DNA of 64,000 bases from positions 941,501 to 1,005,500 of the forward strand of contig NZ_FNTJ01000001.1 of assembly GCF_900105185.1 (NCBI RefSeq), given 5' to 3'. This document shows, piece after piece, positions 18,564 through 27,953 of this stretch. The DNA is from Pseudomonas saponiphila (GTDB lineage Bacteria > Pseudomonadota > Gammaproteobacteria > Pseudomonadales > Pseudomonadaceae). The notes under the pieces were generated by a model, which was given only the letters and a program-made list of their open reading frames with translations, made no database searches and was not told the origin of the DNA. How positions within the stretch are numbered: position 1 is the stretch's first letter; every line of letters starts with the position of its first letter. The translations under genes were made by a program, and so were the position numbers.

Positions 18564-18851
18564 ATGCGTAAAGATAAGAAACAAGTGATTGGTGACGAGA
18601 TCAGCGACGAGCAGATCAAGTTGTTCCTCGATTTCGAGCCGGTCGACGCCACTTCGCCGTCCCTGCACAAGCTGATCAAGGCCTATCGTGGCCTGCGCAT
18701 CGACGATTTCGAGCGTTTCCTGGTCTTCTTCCTCGCCGCCGGCCTGGATCTGGACGGCAAGGATGAGCACGGCCAGACCTTCGTTGACCTGATCAAGGAT
18801 CAGCGCAACGCCGCCGACTACATCGAGCTGATCAACAACGCTCGCGGTTGA
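18564..18851 (+). CDS. PA4642-family conserved small protein
   Basis: Small acidic cytoplasmic protein of 95 residues, rich in charged residues and predicted helical (EQIKLFLDFEPVD, FERFLVFFLAAGLD). It corresponds by position and sequence type to the small gene beside mqo in P. aeruginosa. No function is known. It ends just before a strong bidirectional terminator shared with the convergent mqo gene. Confidence 0.8.
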   Translation: MRKDKKQVIGDEISDEQIKLFLDFEPVDATSPSLHKLIKAYRGLRIDDFERFLVFFLAAGLDLDGKDEHGQTFVDLIKDQRNAADYIELINNARG

Positions 18852-18865
18852 GTCGTTCAGCAGGC

Positions 18866-18907
18866 GAAAAAAAACGCCCCGTCCTTTGCAGGCCGGGGCG
18901 TTTTTTA
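18866..18907. terminator. Bidirectional terminator between the PA4642-like gene and mqo
   Basis: A GC-rich stem AACGCCCCG (18873-18881) pairs with CGGGGCGTT (18894-18902). It is flanked by an A tract on the left and a T tract on the right, so it can end transcripts from both directions. Confidence 0.92.
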
Positions 18908-18918
18908 TGGGCGGCAGA

Positions 18919-20430
18919 TCAGGCGCAGCTTTCGGTTTCCTTGCTTGGCTCGACCAGCTCCAGGCTCAGGTTATTTTCGCTGTTGATCTTGTGATACAGC
19001 GCCGCGTCGGTTTCCAGGGCCTTCTCCCGCGCCGGGAAAATTTCCTTGAGCTTGGCGGCCCATTCGCCGCTGGCCTTGGTCGGGAAGCAGCGTTCGATCA
19101 GTTCCAGCATGATCGACACGGTCACCGAAGCGCCCGGAGATGCGCCGAGCAGGGCGGCCAGGGAACCGTCCTTGGCTGCTACCAGTTCGGTGCCGAACTG
19201 CAGGATGCCGCCTTTCTTCGGGTCTTTCTTGATGATCTGTACCCGTTGCCCGGCCACTTCCAGGCGCCAGTCCTCGGCCTTGGCCTCGGGGTAGAAGCGG
19301 CGCAGGGATTCCAGGCGTTGTTCCATGGACTGCATGACTTCGCTGACCAGGTACTTGGTCAGGTCCATGTTGTCCCGGGCCACGGCCAGCATCGGGCCGA
19401 TGTTGCCGGCGCGAACCGACATCGGCAGGTCGAGGAACGAGCCGTGCTTGAGGAACTTGGTGGTGAAGCCGGCATAAGGTCCGAACAGCAGGGACTTCTT
19501 GCCGTCGACCACGCGGGTGTCCAGGTGCGGCACCGACATCGGTGGCGAACCCACGGCGGCCTGGCTGTAGACCTTGGCCTGGTGCTGCTTGACCACTTCC
19601 GGGTTGTCGCAACGCAGCCACTGGCCGCTCACCGGGAAGCCGCCAAAGCCCTTGCTTTCTTCAATGCCGGAAGCCTGCAGCAGCGGCAGGGCCGCGCCAC
19701 CGGCGCCGAGGAACACGAACTTGGCGTCGACTTCGCGGCTGTTGCCGCTGTTGACGTCCTTGATGCTCACGGTCCAGCCGTTGTCCTTGTTGCGCTTGAG
19801 GCCGGTCACGCGCTTGCAGTACTTGACCTGGGCATCGGGGGCGCTGGTCAGGTGCTTGAGCAACTGGTTGGTCAGGGCGCCGAAGTTGACGTCGGTGCCA
19901 TTGATCACGCGCGTGGCGGCGATGGTTTCGTCCGCCGGGCGGCCCGGCATCATCAGCGGCATCCACTCGGCCATCTTGGCTTTGTCTTCGGTGTATTCCA
20001 TGTCGGCGAAGGCGTGGTGCTGGCTCAGCACTTCAAAGCGCTTCTTGAGGAAGGACACACCTTTGTCGCCCTGCACGAAGCTCAGGTGCGGCACCGGGCT
20101 GATGAAGGACTTGGACGAGCCGAAGGTGCCTTTCTTGGTCAGGTAGGACCAGAACTGTTTCGACACTTCGAACTGGGTATTGATGTGCACGGCTTTCTTG
20201 ATGTCGATGCTGCCATCGGCGGCCTGTGGCGTGTAGTTCAGCTCACAGAGGCCTGCGTGGCCGGTACCGGCGTTGTTCCACGGGTTGGAACTCTCCGCGG
20301 CACCCGAATCCATCAGCTCGACGACTTCCAGCTTGATTGCGGGGTCGAGCTCTTTGAGCAGTACAGCAAGGGTGGCACTCATGATGCCGGCCCCGACCAA
20401 TACGACGTCTACTGCTTCGTTATGCGCCAT
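18919..20430 (-). CDS. mqo: Malate:quinone oxidoreductase
   Basis: Peripheral inner-membrane flavoprotein of 503 residues that oxidises malate to oxaloacetate and passes electrons to quinone. The FAD motif [12 protein letters not shown] is at about residues 11-22, and the family block [22 protein letters not shown] follows. The length is normal. Pseudomonads often carry more than one mqo; gene position matches mqoB of P. aeruginosa. It is preceded by an unusually long stretch without a convincing gene. Confidence 0.94.
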   Translation of the reverse strand: MAHNEAVDVVLVGAGIMSATLAVLLKELDPAIKLEVVELMDSGAAESSNPWNNAGTGHAGLCELNYTPQAADGSIDIKKAVHINTQFEVSKQFWSYLTKKGTFGSSKSFISPVPHLSFVQGDKGVSFLKKRFEVLSQHHAFADMEYTEDKAKMAEWMPLMMPGRPADETIAATRVINGTDVNFGALTNQLLKHLTSAPDAQVKYCKRVTGLKRNKDNGWTVSIKDVNSGNSREVDAKFVFLGAGGAALPLLQASGIEESKGFGGFPVSGQWLRCDNPEVVKQHQAKVYSQAAVGSPPMSVPHLDTRVVDGKKSLLFGPYAGFTTKFLKHGSFLDLPMSVRAGNIGPMLAVARDNMDLTKYLVSEVMQSMEQRLESLRRFYPEAKAEDWRLEVAGQRVQIIKKDPKKGGILQFGTELVAAKDGSLAALLGASPGASVTVSIMLELIERCFPTKASGEWAAKLKEIFPAREKALETDAALYHKINSENNLSLELVEPSKETESCA

Positions 20431-21166
20431 TAACGCGTCTCCAAAATCTGCAGCACCAAATTGACGGCATGGCTGCCAGGAGTGACGGGGCGGTTCACGT
20501 TATGCCCCAGGTTACCCATGGCCAGGATCGCCATGTCCGAATCTTCGCAATTCTTTGCAACTACTGCGGACGCTGCCAACCGGGCCTCAAGGTGCATATG
20601 AACGCATCTCGGGGCGCCTCGGGCAATTCGACTTATGGTCGATACATCCGCTCGTGCAACCAAATCCGTCAGCGGACAGGCTTCAAGCACCAGTTCTTGA
20701 GGAGTGCTCGGTCCTGTGTAATCGGGCTGTTGTAGAGGCCAATGGTGCCAGTTCAGACGCAAAACTATTCATTTGCTCGCCACACTCTTGTGAAGTTGTG
20801 AAAACCCGTTTTTTCACGCTCTTTTGAAGACGTGAACCTCAAAAAAGGGCTGCCTCGGCCTGGCACCTGGCCCGAGCGGTGTTGCCGGCATGCAAGGCAC
20901 GCGGGCACAACGGGCAAATTTCAGTGGCCGAGCAATGGCAGCTCTGCAGATTCGCGAAAAGTGGAGGTTTGCAAGGTGGTACAGCAAGCACGCCAGCTTC
21001 ACTCGATCTGTGTGGGCGGCTCTCTGTGGGCGGTGCGGGGTGCCAATGCAGTGGCGTTGGCGGTACTGCGAGGCCCGATCAGGAGACGTCCTTATAATCG
21101 GGGGGAGATTGTAACGAAGAAATGCGCAGAAATGATCCTGTTTCGTGACTTTTATTAGGTTGTTGG
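20431..21166. other. Stretch of 736 bp without a convincing gene
   Basis: Open frames here (for example 20430-20762 minus) have no recognisable family and poor codon patterns. Visible structure is limited to a small hairpin (GTGAAAA 20798-20804 with TTTTCAC 20811-20817) and, on the minus strand, a TATAAG box (about 21092-21097) preceded by a run of C. The region may hold the mqo promoter with a long leader or an unrecognised small RNA. No tRNA or known riboswitch was seen. Confidence 0.5.
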
Positions 21167-21400
21167 TCAGGTGGCCAGTATCGGTTGCACCACAGGGCCG
21201 GTGCTGTGTGGGCTGATCCGGGCACTGGCGGGCAATGGCTGGTGCAACCAGTTCAGGCGAACTTCCTGGATTTCCACCCAGCCGTCGCCCACCGGGACGG
21301 CGAGACAATGCTTGAAGGCCTGGCAGCGTCCCTGGCTGTCGAGCAAGGCGAAGCTGCGAAATGACTGACGCGGGGCGAACAGTGAGCGAAGGAAGTTCAT
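21167..21400 (-). CDS. Small conserved hypothetical protein
   Basis: Protein of 77 residues with a basic N-terminus (MNFLRSLFAPRQSFRSF) and a compact segment GRCQAFKHCLAVPVGDGWVEIQEVRLNWL, which looks like a real protein with normal codon use. I do not recognise the family. The frame extends to ATG 21454, so a 95-residue product is possible; I prefer ATG 21400. No neighbour shares its strand closely, so no operon context helps. Confidence 0.55.
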   Translation of the reverse strand: MNFLRSLFAPRQSFRSFALLDSQGRCQAFKHCLAVPVGDGWVEIQEVRLNWLHQPLPASARISPHSTGPVVQPILAT

Positions 21401-21606
21401 GACCAGGCACCTGATTGTGTCATTGACGATAAGAATGTCCTTGAGTCGTTGCATCCTGATGTATCGCGGGTGAAAGGCAGGTTACAGGAACCCGTTTTTA
21501 CAGCACCTGTCTGAGTCTTGACTAACTCGTGCCCGACGCTGGTTCGTCGCGGTTGTGCACCGCTATACTGCGGGCCTGTTTGTGCCTGATTCCTGGAGAG
21601 ATGAGC

Positions 21607-22191
21607 ATGTTGCAACGCCTGTTGTTCGGTTTGATCACTGTGACCAGCCTGTCGCTGGTGGGTTGCGCCCACAGCCCGCAACAACTGAGCCCGGAGCCGA
21701 AGCTCACCACTCAGCTGGCGCCCGTCGGCCATGGTCAGCCGGTGGTGGTGAAGGTGGTGGATGGACGTCCTTCGCCGACCCTGGGCACCCGTGGCGGCCT
21801 GTATCCGGAAACCAGCGCCATTACCGTGCAGAGCGCGCAGATCCTGCCGAAGCTGCAGGCCCAGGCCGAAGCGGCGGTGCGCCTGCTGGGCTTCACCCCG
21901 ACGGCTGGCGGCAGCAACGCTCCGCAATTGACCGTGACCCTGGCCGAGCTCAAGTACCAGTCGCCTAAAGAAGGCCTGTACGTGACCGAGGCCACCATCG
22001 GCGCGACCTTCCGTTCCGATGTGCAAAACGCCAACCGCCGCTACAGCGGTCGCTATGGCGCGTCCCTGGACCAGCGTTTCGGCATGGCGCCGAACCAGGA
22101 CACCAACACCAAGCTGGTGGGTGATGTGTTGAGCGATGCGCTGACCCGCCTGTTCAAGGACCCGACCATCGGTCAGATCCTCGGCGAATAA
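21607..22191 (+). CDS. YajG family lipoprotein
   Basis: Lipoprotein of 194 residues. The signal peptide ends in the lipobox LVGC at residues 18-21 of the sequence beginning MLQRLLFG, so the mature protein is acylated and probably sits in the outer membrane. The body matches the YajG family (VVDGRPSPTLGTRGGLY block). I chose ATG 21607 because GGAG (21595-21598) is eight bases upstream; ATG 21601 is too close. A terminator follows. Confidence 0.87.
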   Translation: MLQRLLFGLITVTSLSLVGCAHSPQQLSPEPKLTTQLAPVGHGQPVVVKVVDGRPSPTLGTRGGLYPETSAITVQSAQILPKLQAQAEAAVRLLGFTPTAGGSNAPQLTVTLAELKYQSPKEGLYVTEATIGATFRSDVQNANRRYSGRYGASLDQRFGMAPNQDTNTKLVGDVLSDALTRLFKDPTIGQILGE

Positions 22192-22235
22192 GGCGCTGCA
22201 ACGGACCTGGGGCCGTTGCCGACCCAGTCGACAGA

Positions 22236-22268
22236 AGCCCGGTTGCCCTTCAGGGAACCGGGCTTTTT
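22236..22268 (+). terminator. Rho-independent terminator after the YajG-type gene
   Basis: GCCCGGTT (22237-22244) pairs with AACCGGGC (22256-22263), followed by TTTTT. It ends the lipoprotein transcript and may also serve the convergent small gene. Confidence 0.9.
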
Positions 22269-22280
22269 GCTGGTCGTGTT

Positions 22281-22487
22281 TCAGGCTGCCTCGACGTATA
22301 GGTCCAGCATGCTGATGCCCGTCAGCAGGTCGGTTTCCGGGAGATCCGCGTGCTGATGCCCACCCAGTGCGCAATACACCAGCCAGTGCCGGTCCTGAAC
22401 ATTGAAGGCCAGGGCGCCCACCAGCGCCTGCTGTTCTTCGCTGGGGGTGATCAGGTAGAGGCGATCCTGGTTTTCTGCGTGCAGCAT
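22281..22487 (-). CDS. Small conserved hypothetical protein
   Basis: Cytoplasmic protein of 68 residues with a mixed beta and alpha pattern (RLYLITPSEEQQ, RHWLVYCALGGH). The family is not one I can name. A GGAG ribosome-binding site stands seven bases before ATG 22487, and codon use is like that of neighbouring genes, which supports a real gene. Confidence 0.65.
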   Translation of the reverse strand: MLHAENQDRLYLITPSEEQQALVGALAFNVQDRHWLVYCALGGHQHADLPETDLLTGISMLDLYVEAA

Positions 22488-22675
22488 GACAAGCTCCGTG
22501 GGTTTCGAGGGGCGCCAGACTGGCTTGTTTGGATGACGAAAAGATGACGCTTTAAATTAATTGCCCCGTGCCTCGTTACTGGTCGGAAAGGCCCCCGCGA
22601 TTCGACGGGGATTGAGTAGAATCCGCGCGCGGGTTCACTCGACGACCCGAATGCGGTTTTCCTTCGAGGTTCATG

Positions 22676-22963
22676 ATGTCGCTGCAACTGATCTGGTCGA
22701 TGTTCAACGCCCACCCCGCCAAATTGATCAACCTGCTGGCCCTGTTGTTCGCCTGCCCGGGCAGCTGGTTGCTGCATGCCACCCGCCGCCGCGAGCAGCG
22801 GGCCCTGGCCAACCTCGCCACCCAGAGTGAAGACCGGGCCGTGGATCAGCCGCTGCTGATGCTGGATCCCGCCACTTTGCGCATCAATCGTTTCTTCTAT
22901 CGTTTCGGTTTCGCCTGCCTGGGGCTGGCGCTGCTGGTGTCCTGGATCAGTACGCGTTTCTGA
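22676..22963 (+). CDS. Small inner-membrane protein of unknown function
   Basis: Protein of 95 residues with two hydrophobic segments, one near the N-terminus (LINLLALLFACPGSWLL) and one at the C-terminus (FGFACLGLALLVSWI), joined by an arginine-rich loop. No family recognised. Two adjacent ATGs exist at 22673 and 22676; GAGG at 22666-22669 favours 22676. Confidence 0.7.
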   Translation: MSLQLIWSMFNAHPAKLINLLALLFACPGSWLLHATRRREQRALANLATQSEDRAVDQPLLMLDPATLRINRFFYRFGFACLGLALLVSWISTRF

Positions 22964-22985
22964 TCCAGCCTGCACTGCAGAGACG

Positions 22986-23011
22986 ACAACGGCGCCCATG
23001 GGCGCCGTTGT
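22986..23011. terminator. Perfect hairpin between convergent genes
   Basis: ACAACGGCGCC and GGCGCCGTTGT form an exact 11-bp stem around a CATG loop. It lacks a clear T tract, so it is a weak terminator at best, but its place between two convergent genes suits that role. Confidence 0.55.
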
Positions 23012-23028
23012 GCGTTGCGGGGCCGCGC

Positions 23029-24195
23029 TTACAGCGGCAGGCCGGCCTTGACCCGATACTGGTTGCGTACCGGGTTGGCGTACTGCAGCACCAGATAAGG
23101 GCGGTGCTCCGGCGGACAGGCATCCAGTCGGCGCTGCCATTCTTCCTTGGCCTTGGCCAGTTCCTGCGCCGGGAACACCTCGGCGGCGGCCGGAACCTGC
23201 AGTTGCGGGTCGGCGTCGCTCCACTGGGCGTAGGCCAGGTAGTGCACCGGGAACAGGCGGTAGCCGCCGAGAATCTGCCGGTCCATTTCCATCGCCAGTT
23301 GCTTGGTGTCTTCGAACAGGGCGCTGACGGGAGCGGCGAAGTTCACGTGGACCCGGCCCTTGTAGCCGGTGATGCCCTTGGCAATGCTCACGTCGTCCTC
23401 GCCCGGGGCCTTGGTGTAGCTGCCGGTGGTGGCGCGGATAAACAGCTCGCGAGCCTTGGCCTGGTCGCAAGGGTCGTATTCGTAGCTGATGGACACCGGG
23501 GTCAGGTTCAGCGAGCGGATCACCTCGCCAAACGGCTCGTCCTTGCGGCTCATGTGGAACATCTTGAGGATCGCCGACTCGGTGCGGTCGTCGCCATCCT
23601 TGGCCCGGCCTTCAGCCTGGGCGATCCAGATCGACTGGCCGTCGTTGCGGATCGAGTGGTTGATATAGGCCGAAAGCAACTGGTAGGCCGCGAGTTTTTC
23701 CCGGCGCCCGCTGATGGAGCGGTGCACGATGAAACTCTTGTTCAGGCGCATCAGGTCGCTGACAAACGGCTTCTGCAGCAGGTTGTCGCCAATGGCGATG
23801 CGTGGCGTCGGCAGGCCGGCGTGATACACCGCGTAGTTGACGAAGGCCGGGTCCATGACGATGTCGCGATGGTTGGCCAGGAACACATAGGCGGTGCCCG
23901 ATTTGAGCTGCTCGACGCCGGTGTAGGTCACGCCGTCGGTGGCGCGCTCGATGGTGTGGTCGACATAGAACTCGACCTTGTCCTGCAAGGTCGCCACCGA
24001 AGTGACTCCGGCGAACTCGCGGCGCAGGCGATGGGCGATCAGGGGTTTTAGCAGCCAGCCGAACGTGTTGGCAAAACGCGGGAAGCGAAAGTGGGTGAGG
24101 ATATCTAGAAACGCCTTGTCGCTGAGCAGCCGGGCCAGCACCGCTGGTACTTCGCTGTCGTGGTAAGGTCGGATGGCATCGAATTCGCCCATCAT
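23029..24195 (-). CDS. 1-acylglycerol-3-phosphate acyltransferase-like protein
   Basis: Protein of 388 residues containing a PlsC-type acyltransferase domain. The catalytic H-x4-D motif is in NHRDIVMD (about residues 108-115) and a second motif follows with FIVHRS. It is longer than ordinary PlsC proteins, with extra N- and C-terminal regions and no obvious membrane helix. It likely transfers an acyl group to a lysophospholipid or related acceptor; the exact substrate is open. Confidence 0.82.
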   Translation of the reverse strand: MMGEFDAIRPYHDSEVPAVLARLLSDKAFLDILTHFRFPRFANTFGWLLKPLIAHRLRREFAGVTSVATLQDKVEFYVDHTIERATDGVTYTGVEQLKSGTAYVFLANHRDIVMDPAFVNYAVYHAGLPTPRIAIGDNLLQKPFVSDLMRLNKSFIVHRSISGRREKLAAYQLLSAYINHSIRNDGQSIWIAQAEGRAKDGDDRTESAILKMFHMSRKDEPFGEVIRSLNLTPVSISYEYDPCDQAKARELFIRATTGSYTKAPGEDDVSIAKGITGYKGRVHVNFAAPVSALFEDTKQLAMEMDRQILGGYRLFPVHYLAYAQWSDADPQLQVPAAAEVFPAQELAKAKEEWQRRLDACPPEHRPYLVLQYANPVRNQYRVKAGLPL

Positions 24196-24334
24196 GCTCT
24201 CTTGTTAGAAACGGCTAGGGTAAGTAAAGGTTCGGATCGAAAAAAAGCCGGGCGCGGTCTGAAAATGCGGATCAGACAAAAAAGCCCTGCAAATAGACCG
24301 GCGATTATACGCATAAGTCACTCTGGAGACGGCG

Positions 24335-24517
24335 ATGCTGGAAACCGACCATTATCAGTGCCCTTACTGTGGCGAACAGGCGGAAGCGGTCCTGGACCTG
24401 TCCGCTGGCGACCAGACCTACATTGAAGACTGCCCGGTATGCTGCCGGCCGATAGTCTTCACGCTGCAGACCGATGGCCGGGAATGGATGCTCGACGTCC
24501 ACAGTGAAAACGACTGA
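24335..24517 (+). CDS. CPXCG-motif cysteine-rich protein
   Basis: Protein of 60 residues with two Cys-x-x-Cys knuckles, CPYC (residues 9-12) and CPVC (33-36), expected to bind one zinc ion. The function is unknown. A GGAG site lies upstream of ATG 24335. It precedes the DUF2007 gene by 15 bp and is probably co-transcribed with it and the SRAP gene. Confidence 0.85.
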   Translation: MLETDHYQCPYCGEQAEAVLDLSAGDQTYIEDCPVCCRPIVFTLQTDGREWMLDVHSEND

Positions 24518-24532
24518 CGGGGAGAGGCTCTC

Positions 24533-24793
24533 ATGCAGCGCATCTACGAGCCGGAAAACCTGATGGAAGGCGAGTTGCTCCAGGGCATGCTGGCCAGCGA
24601 GGGCATCGAGTCCCACCTCCAGGGGCGCGATCTGCTCGGCGGGGCCGGGGAACTGCCGTTGTTCGGGTTGCTGGGGCTGTCGGTGCACGACCATCAGGCG
24701 CAGCAGGCACGCGCGCTGATCGCTGCGTACAATGCGGCCCTGCCATTGCCCTTTGACGAACCGGACAGCTTCGCCGGGGTGCTGGTCTGTTAG
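24533..24793 (+). CDS. DUF2007 domain-containing protein
   Basis: Protein of 86 residues with the DUF2007 (GlnB-like signal transducing) pattern: an N-terminal RIYEPENLMEGELLQGMLASEGIE segment followed by a G-rich turn and a helix. Family members are small predicted regulators of unknown ligand. A strong GGGGAGAGG ribosome-binding site precedes the start. Confidence 0.83.
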   Translation: MQRIYEPENLMEGELLQGMLASEGIESHLQGRDLLGGAGELPLFGLLGLSVHDHQAQQARALIAAYNAALPLPFDEPDSFAGVLVC

Positions 24794-24828
24794 GCTGAGC
24801 GCCGATTTGCCGAGAGTTGTATTGCCCC

Positions 24829-25449
24829 ATGTGTGGACGTTATGCCCTGTTTCGCTGGAACCCCGCCTTTGCCGCCTTGCCGGGATTTCCCGAGGATCAG
24901 CGCGCGCAGTGGAATATCTCGCCCAATGATTCGGTGCTGATCCAGCGCGCTGAAAACGGCCAGCGCACCCTGGCCCGGGCCCGTTGGGGGCTGACGCCGG
25001 CGTGGCTCACCGATCTGTCGCGTACCCCGGCCCATGCCCGGGCGGAAACCCTGGCCGAGCAGCCGATGTTTCGCCAGGCGTTTCGCGAGCGGCGTTGCCT
25101 GCTGCCGGCCAACGGTTTCTATGAGTGGCGTGGCGGCAGTCGCAAGCGGCCTTATTGGCTGACGCCGGGGGAGGGTTCGTCGATCTTCTTTGCCGCGATC
25201 TGGGAGGCCTATCCGGTGCAGGAGCAGGTCTGGTTGAGTACGGCGGTGGTGACGCAGGCCGCAGCCAATCTGCGCCGCCCGCTGATCCTCGACGCCGCCG
25301 GCCAGGACGCCTGGCTCGATCCGCAGACTCCTCTGCATGTGCTGCAGGCCTTGCTTGCCAGCCCGCCCGCCGCCTTGCGCGAGCGGGTGCTGGCCAATCT
25401 GGTCAACGACCCCAAGCTCAACGGCCCCGAGTGCCTGACCCCCGCGTAG
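24829..25449 (+). CDS. SRAP-domain protein (YedK/HMCES family) with altered active site
   Basis: Protein of 206 residues. YedK and HMCES link covalently through Cys2 to abasic sites in single-stranded DNA. Cys2 (MCGRYA) and the FYEW glutamate are present. The Asn of the usual NARAET motif is His here (HARAET), and the His of the usual IHDRRP-type motif is Asn (NLRRP). These are the positions of Asn75 and His160 of YedK, so the two residues look exchanged. I chose ATG 24829 because Cys must be residue 2. The stop codon lies inside a REP arm. Confidence 0.85.
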   Translation: MCGRYALFRWNPAFAALPGFPEDQRAQWNISPNDSVLIQRAENGQRTLARARWGLTPAWLTDLSRTPAHARAETLAEQPMFRQAFRERRCLLPANGFYEWRGGSRKRPYWLTPGEGSSIFFAAIWEAYPVQEQVWLSTAVVTQAAANLRRPLILDAAGQDAWLDPQTPLHVLQALLASPPAALRERVLANLVNDPKLNGPECLTPA

Positions 25450-25527
25450 GAGCAGACTTGCCCGCGAAGAGATCTCCTGGTTCCTGTCCAAACCCAGATC
25501 GCTTTCGCCGGCAAGCCGGCTCCTACA
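25446..25527. repeat. Inverted pair of REP sequences (REPIN-like)
   Basis: GTAGGAGC (25446-25453) faces GCTCCTAC (25519-25526), with the inner REP parts CTTGCCCGCGAAG and CTTTCGCCGGCAAGC. The left arm contains the TAG stop of the SRAP gene; the right arm ends 11 bp before the stop of the convergent chemoreceptor gene. Confidence 0.8.
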
Positions 25528-25537
25528 GGTTCGTGGG

Positions 25538-27679
25538 TTACACCTTGAACTGATTGATCAGGCGCCGTTGTTGCTCCGCCAGCTTGGTCAGCCCGGCGCT
25601 GGCTGCGCTGGACTCGTCGGCGCCGCCGGCCACTTCGTTGGCCACCTGGCCGATGTTGATCACGTTGCGGTTGATGTCTTCGGCCACGGCGCTCTGCTCC
25701 TCGGCGGCGCTGGCGATCTGGGTGTTCATGTCGTTGATCACCGACACGGCCTGAGTGATGGTTTCCAGGGCCTGGGCGGCCTTGGCCGCATGCTCCACGC
25801 TCTGGTCGGTCTTGTGCTGGCTGTCTTCCATGACCCGTACCACTTCCCGGGTGCCCTGCTGCAGTTGCTGGATCATCGACTGGATTTCTTCCGTGGCCTG
25901 CTGGGTCTTCTGCGCCAGGTTGCGCACCTCGTCGGCGACCACGGCGAAGCCGCGACCCTGTTCGCCGGCCCGGGCGGCCTCGATCGCCGCGTTGAGGGCC
26001 AGCAGGTTGGTCTGTTCGGCGATGCCGCGAATGGCGATCAGGATGGCGTTGATGTTCTCGCTGTCCTTGGCCAGGGTTTGCACCACGCCTACCGCGCGGC
26101 CGATTTCCTCGGCCAGGGCGCCAATGGCGCTGGAGGTGTCGCGTACGATCTGCATGCCCTGGCTGGCGGCCTGGTCGGCATGGCTGGCGGCTTGTGCGGC
26201 CTGGGTCGCGTTGCGCGCCACATCCTGGGCGGTGGCGGTCATCTCGTGCACCGCGGTGGCCACCTGATCGATTTCCACCATCTGTTTATGCACGCCCTGG
26301 TTGGTGCGAATGGCGATGTCGGCGGTGTGTTCCGAGGAGTCGCTGACGCTCTGCACCGAGGTCACCACCTGGCTGATCATCGCCTGCAGCTTGGCCAGGA
26401 AGGTATTGAAACCCTTGGCAATGGAGCCCAGCTCGTCGGCGCGGTCGCTGGTCAGGCGCCGGGTCAGGTCGCCTTCGCCCTGGGCGATGTCGTCGAGCAT
26501 GGCCACCATCTGCCGCAGTGGCCGGGCGATGCCATGGCCCACCAGCCAGATCACCAGCAGGCCGAGGCCGGCTATGAGCAGGCCGACCATGGCCATGCCG
26601 AACGTGTCGGCCTTGCGCTGTTCGGCCAGATCATTCTGCAGGGTGTTCAGATCAGCCATCACCGCCCCAAGGGGCAGTTGCAGCATCAGGGTCCAGTTGG
26701 CGTCGGTCTGGCCGATGCCGAACGGCAGGTACAGGGCAATCTTGCCGTTGGCCTGGTCGACGTTGTAGGTCACTTCGCCGCGCTTGAGGCCGGACAGCCT
26801 GGCCACCGCGTCCGGGGGCAGCACATCGCTGACTTTCTCGCCGAACTTGCTCGAATCCTTGGTGTAGGCCACCAGGCGACCGTTGCCGCCAATCAGCGCC
26901 ATCTCACCGGCTCCGCCGTAGAGCTTCTGATTGGCGCCCACCAGCATGTCCTGGATGAAGTTCACCGACAGGTCGGCGCCGACGATGCCCTGGAACTTGC
27001 CGTTGAGCAGAATGGGTTGAATAAAGGAGGCGAGCATCACCACCTTGTCGCCGACCTTGTACGGAGCGGGGTCGATGACGCAGGACTTGAGACTGTCCTG
27101 TGAGCACAGGTAGTACTCGCTGGTGCGCACGCCGGTGGAGAGCAGGGTTCTGTCGTTGACGTCGGCCAGTTTGTCCAGGCCCAGGCTGCCGTCTTCGTTG
27201 CGGAACCACCAAGGTAGGAAGCGCCCGTTGGTGGTGTCGATGCCCACCACCGAGGTGCCGACATAGGCCGCGTCGTTGTGGTCGATGGCATTGGGCTCCC
27301 AGGCGATGTAGGCGCCGAGGATCTTCGGGTTCTGGGTGACGTTTTCCTTGACCAGCGCGATCAGCTGTTCCCGGCTCAGGCTGAGGCCGGCGTGGCCTTG
27401 CGCATCCGCGGTGCCGAGCAGGGCGTTGACCCGCACCAGGCCGCCGGCAATCAGCAGCGGCGCTTCGAGTTCGCGCTGGATCTGGCTGACCTGGGTCTGG
27501 GCCAGGCCGCTCAGGCGCTGCTCGATCACCTGCTCGAACTGGGCCTGGGTGCGTTCTTGCACCATGTGCTGGGTCCTGGCTCCGGAGAACAGGGCATACA
27601 GCACCAGGGCTGCGACCACGCTGAGAACGATGGCTCCGGCCAGGGCGGCCACGGAAAACTGGATCGACTTGAACTTCAT
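25538..27679 (-). CDS. dCache-type methyl-accepting chemotaxis protein (TlpQ/McpU-like)
   Basis: Inner-membrane chemoreceptor of 713 residues. A first transmembrane helix (about residues 8-32) is followed by a large periplasmic double-Cache domain, a second helix (about 350-375), a HAMP domain and the cytoplasmic signalling domain with the conserved hairpin tip [19 protein letters not shown]. Length and N-terminus resemble the polyamine receptors TlpQ and McpU, but the ligand is not settled by what I can see. I use ATG 27679, which begins a proper membrane anchor; the frame is open far upstream. Confidence 0.87.
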   Translation of the reverse strand: MKFKSIQFSVAALAGAIVLSVVAALVLYALFSGARTQHMVQERTQAQFEQVIEQRLSGLAQTQVSQIQRELEAPLLIAGGLVRVNALLGTADAQGHAGLSLSREQLIALVKENVTQNPKILGAYIAWEPNAIDHNDAAYVGTSVVGIDTTNGRFLPWWFRNEDGSLGLDKLADVNDRTLLSTGVRTSEYYLCSQDSLKSCVIDPAPYKVGDKVVMLASFIQPILLNGKFQGIVGADLSVNFIQDMLVGANQKLYGGAGEMALIGGNGRLVAYTKDSSKFGEKVSDVLPPDAVARLSGLKRGEVTYNVDQANGKIALYLPFGIGQTDANWTLMLQLPLGAVMADLNTLQNDLAEQRKADTFGMAMVGLLIAGLGLLVIWLVGHGIARPLRQMVAMLDDIAQGEGDLTRRLTSDRADELGSIAKGFNTFLAKLQAMISQVVTSVQSVSDSSEHTADIAIRTNQGVHKQMVEIDQVATAVHEMTATAQDVARNATQAAQAASHADQAASQGMQIVRDTSSAIGALAEEIGRAVGVVQTLAKDSENINAILIAIRGIAEQTNLLALNAAIEAARAGEQGRGFAVVADEVRNLAQKTQQATEEIQSMIQQLQQGTREVVRVMEDSQHKTDQSVEHAAKAAQALETITQAVSVINDMNTQIASAAEEQSAVAEDINRNVINIGQVANEVAGGADESSAASAGLTKLAEQQRRLINQFKV

Positions 27680-27953
27680 AGAGGCTCCGGGCGCAGGAAT
27701 TGAGGTCTGCTGTGCTGTATCGGCCGCAGCCTCGCGGGTCATTAGCCTTGAGTGCACAAATGACTGTTTCAGAGTGATGCATGTCGTTATTGGAGGGGGC
27801 GCGCGCGGGCCGCTGGCGGCCTGGAGCGAACTGTGAATTTTTTCCTTCAGCGACCGAGCGGTATCTGAAATGCGACTCAATGGGTGTTTTACATCTGGCG
27901 CGGATACAGTTCCGCCCTTAGGATACGCGCCACGTTTTCAGGGAGGTTTCATG

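Noticed and set aside
16803..18770. Open frame of 655 codons on the minus strand opposite hpt and the cupin gene
   Set aside because: Antisense shadow of well-identified genes in high-GC DNA; the translation has no family features.
20814..21410. Open frame of 198 codons in the gap before mqo
   Set aside because: Composition is not protein-like, no ribosome-binding site, and it overlaps the better supported 77-residue frame.
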